The notes beneath the pieces are model-generated. The model was not told where the DNA came from and did not search any database. It saw only the letters and a program-made list of their open reading frames with translations. A DNA stretch of 6,536 nt, taken from assembly GCA_910588045.1 (NCBI GenBank), contig CAJUPS010000143.1:1-6536 (forward strand). The letters are read 5' to 3'. Every line of letters starts with the position of its first letter. The first letter of the stretch is position 1. Positions 5,562-6,536 of this stretch are shown here, piece after piece. The position numbers were made by a program, and so were the translations under genes. The stretch is from an uncultured Oscillospiraceae bacterium. GTDB taxonomy: Bacteria; Bacillota; Clostridia; Oscillospirales; Oscillospiraceae.

Positions 5562-6425
5562 ATGAACCTCAATCACAGTGATCGGGCCCAGGTGCTGGTG
5601 GAGGCGCTGCCATACATCCAGCGGTACTACGGCAAGACGGTCGTCATCAAATACGGCGGTAACGCCATGATTTCCGAGGAGCTGCGCCGGGACGTGATCA
5701 ACGACATCATTCTCCTGCGGCTGGTGGGGATCAACGTCGTCGTGGTCCACGGCGGCGGCCCGGAGATCAACGAGCTGCTGAAAAAGACCGGCAAGGAGAG
5801 CAGGTTTGTCAACGGCCTTCGCTATACCGACGAGGAGACCATGGAGGCTGTGCAGATGGTGCTGTGCGGCAAGGTCAACAAAAATTTGGTTGCCACCCTC
5901 AACCGTGCGGGCGGGCAGGCAGTGGGGCTATGCGGCCTGGATGGCGGGATGCTGAAAGCGGTGCGCCGTCAGGAGGACGGCGTGGACTATGGTCTGGTAG
6001 GGGACATCACGGAGGTGGATCCCAAGGTCATTCAGGATGCCATCCACGACGGCTTTATTCCCGTGATTTCCACCGTGGCCCAGGGCACGGACGCTGATAC
6101 CAGCTACAACATCAACGCTGATACCGCTGCCGCGCGGATCGCTGTTGCGATGGGAGCGGAGAAGTTGATTTTGCTGACCGACATCCGGGGGCTTCTCCAC
6201 GACAGGGAGGATGAATCTACTTTGATTTCCCAGGTTCGTCTCCCGGAGGTGCCCGGGCTTGTGGGGGAGGGGATTATCTCCGGGGGGATGATCCCCAAGG
6301 TGGCGTGTTGTGTGGACGCCGTGGAGCACGGCGTCCGCAGGACGCACATTCTGGATGGGAGGATTCCTCATTCGATTTTGATTGAGGTGCTCTCTCATGC
6401 GGGGATTGGGACTATGATCTGGTAG
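5562..6425 (+). CDS. argB: Acetylglutamate kinase, probably arginine-inhibited type
   Basis: Phosphorylates the gamma-carboxyl of N-acetylglutamate with ATP, the second and usually controlling step of ornithine synthesis. The 287-residue protein has the amino acid kinase fold motifs: VVIKYGGNAM (27-36, Lys30 for phosphoryl transfer), VVHGGGPEIN (61-70), then NINADTAAARIA and LLTDIRGLL further on. Before the fold is an N-terminal helix (about 6-24, SDRAQVLVEALPYIQRYYG), absent from the shorter arginine-insensitive E. coli type. In arginine-inhibited hexameric enzymes this helix joins the dimers, so feedback control by arginine is likely, in line with argJ in the same cluster. AGGG at 5550-5553 lies 8 nt before the ATG. 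The gene is cut off from argC-argJ by the opposite-strand kinase gene, and argD does not follow within the window. Confidence 0.97.
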   Translation: MNLNHSDRAQVLVEALPYIQRYYGKTVVIKYGGNAMISEELRRDVINDIILLRLVGINVVVVHGGGPEINELLKKTGKESRFVNGLRYTDEETMEAVQMVLCGKVNKNLVATLNRAGGQAVGLCGLDGGMLKAVRRQEDGVDYGLVGDITEVDPKVIQDAIHDGFIPVISTVAQGTDADTSYNINADTAAARIAVAMGAEKLILLTDIRGLLHDREDESTLISQVRLPEVPGLVGEGIISGGMIPKVACCVDAVEHGVRRTHILDGRIPHSILIEVLSHAGIGTMIW

Positions 6426-6435
6426 GATCTTCTTT

Positions 6436-6454
6436 GCGGCCCCTGCGGGGCCGC
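6436..6454 (+). terminator. GC hairpin after argB, possible terminator
   Basis: GCGGCCCC (6436-6443) and GGGGCCGC (6447-6454) form a perfect 8-bp stem with a TGC triloop, starting 11 nt after the argB stop. There is no immediate T-run; TTGTTTT comes only at 6467-6473. It may slow or end transcription, or protect the 3' end of the message. It could also be part of the repeat that follows. Confidence 0.4.
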
Positions 6455-6462
6455 CCCGGCTT

Positions 6463-6534
6463 AATCTTGTTTTAGATTCGCCCCTGCCTCCCCGGGGACG
6501 TCATTTGCGCCTGCGGCGCAAACGACCGTCCCGG
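6463..6534 (+). repeat. Two-hairpin structured repeat, copy 2
   Basis: AATCT (6463-6467)/AGATT (6474-6478) forms a small stem, followed by a C-rich linker. The main hairpin is GGGACG (6495-6500) with CGTCCC (6527-6532), internal loop TCA (6501-6503) opposite CGAC (6523-6526), and a perfect inner stem TTTGCGCC/GGCGCAAA with a TGC loop (6504-6522). Outer stem and internal loop are identical to the copy before argH (277-341). The inner stem differs in sequence but is again paired. The repeat may continue past the window edge. Confidence 0.6.
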
Positions 6535-6536
6535 CG

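Noticed and set aside
5472..5750. Upstream extension of the kinase reading frame
   Set aside because: It would overlap the start of argB antisense. A perfect AGGAGG precedes the ATG at 5471, and the Walker A motif sits at the normal distance from that start.
1..6536. CRISPR array, tRNA or rRNA genes, prophage or transposase genes
   Set aside because: No regularly spaced direct repeats, no cloverleaf or T-arm consensus, and no coding region with such motifs were found on either strand.

Overview
This is a GC-rich stretch of bacterial chromosome carrying arginine biosynthesis genes. The genes, the strong AGGAGG-type ribosome sites and the tight gene packing fit a Gram-positive gut member of the Clostridia. 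I would guess the Oscillospiraceae (Flavonifractor/Oscillibacter/Lawsonibacter-like), but this is inference from style, not a marker-gene identification.

Layout: 1-393 is a gene-poor leader packed with at least seven inverted repeats and no convincing gene. On the + strand follow argH (argininosuccinate lyase), a small unknown lipoprotein gene overlapping its end, argC (a short, type 2 N-acetyl-gamma-glutamyl-phosphate reductase) and argJ (ornithine/glutamate acetyltransferase). All are spaced for one transcript, with Shine-Dalgarno sites touching or next to the preceding stop codon. A P-loop kinase-like gene then lies on the - strand and interrupts the expected argC-argJ-argB order. argB (acetylglutamate kinase) is transcribed divergently from it. 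The window closes with a GC hairpin and a second copy of a structured repeat that also precedes argH.

Pathway: ArgB phosphorylates N-acetylglutamate, ArgC reduces the acyl-phosphate to the semialdehyde, and ArgJ moves the acetyl group from N-acetylornithine back to glutamate (the acetyl-recycling route). ArgH performs the last step, argininosuccinate to arginine plus fumarate. argD, argF/carbamoyl-phosphate synthase and argG are not in the window. ArgB keeps the N-terminal helix typical of arginine-inhibited enzymes, consistent with the recycling pathway. The lipoprotein and the kinase have no evident place in the pathway.

The most notable non-coding features are two. First, a roughly 165-bp miniature inverted-repeat element (20/23-matching ends, TTA direct repeats, nested internal inverted repeats) sits in the 3' end of the kinase gene and appears to supply its last 54 codons; its stop codon lies in the putative target duplication. 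Second, a two-hairpin repeat is present once before argH and once after argB. Its outer stem and internal loop are conserved while its apical stem differs but stays paired, the pattern expected of a structured RNA or REP-like family.
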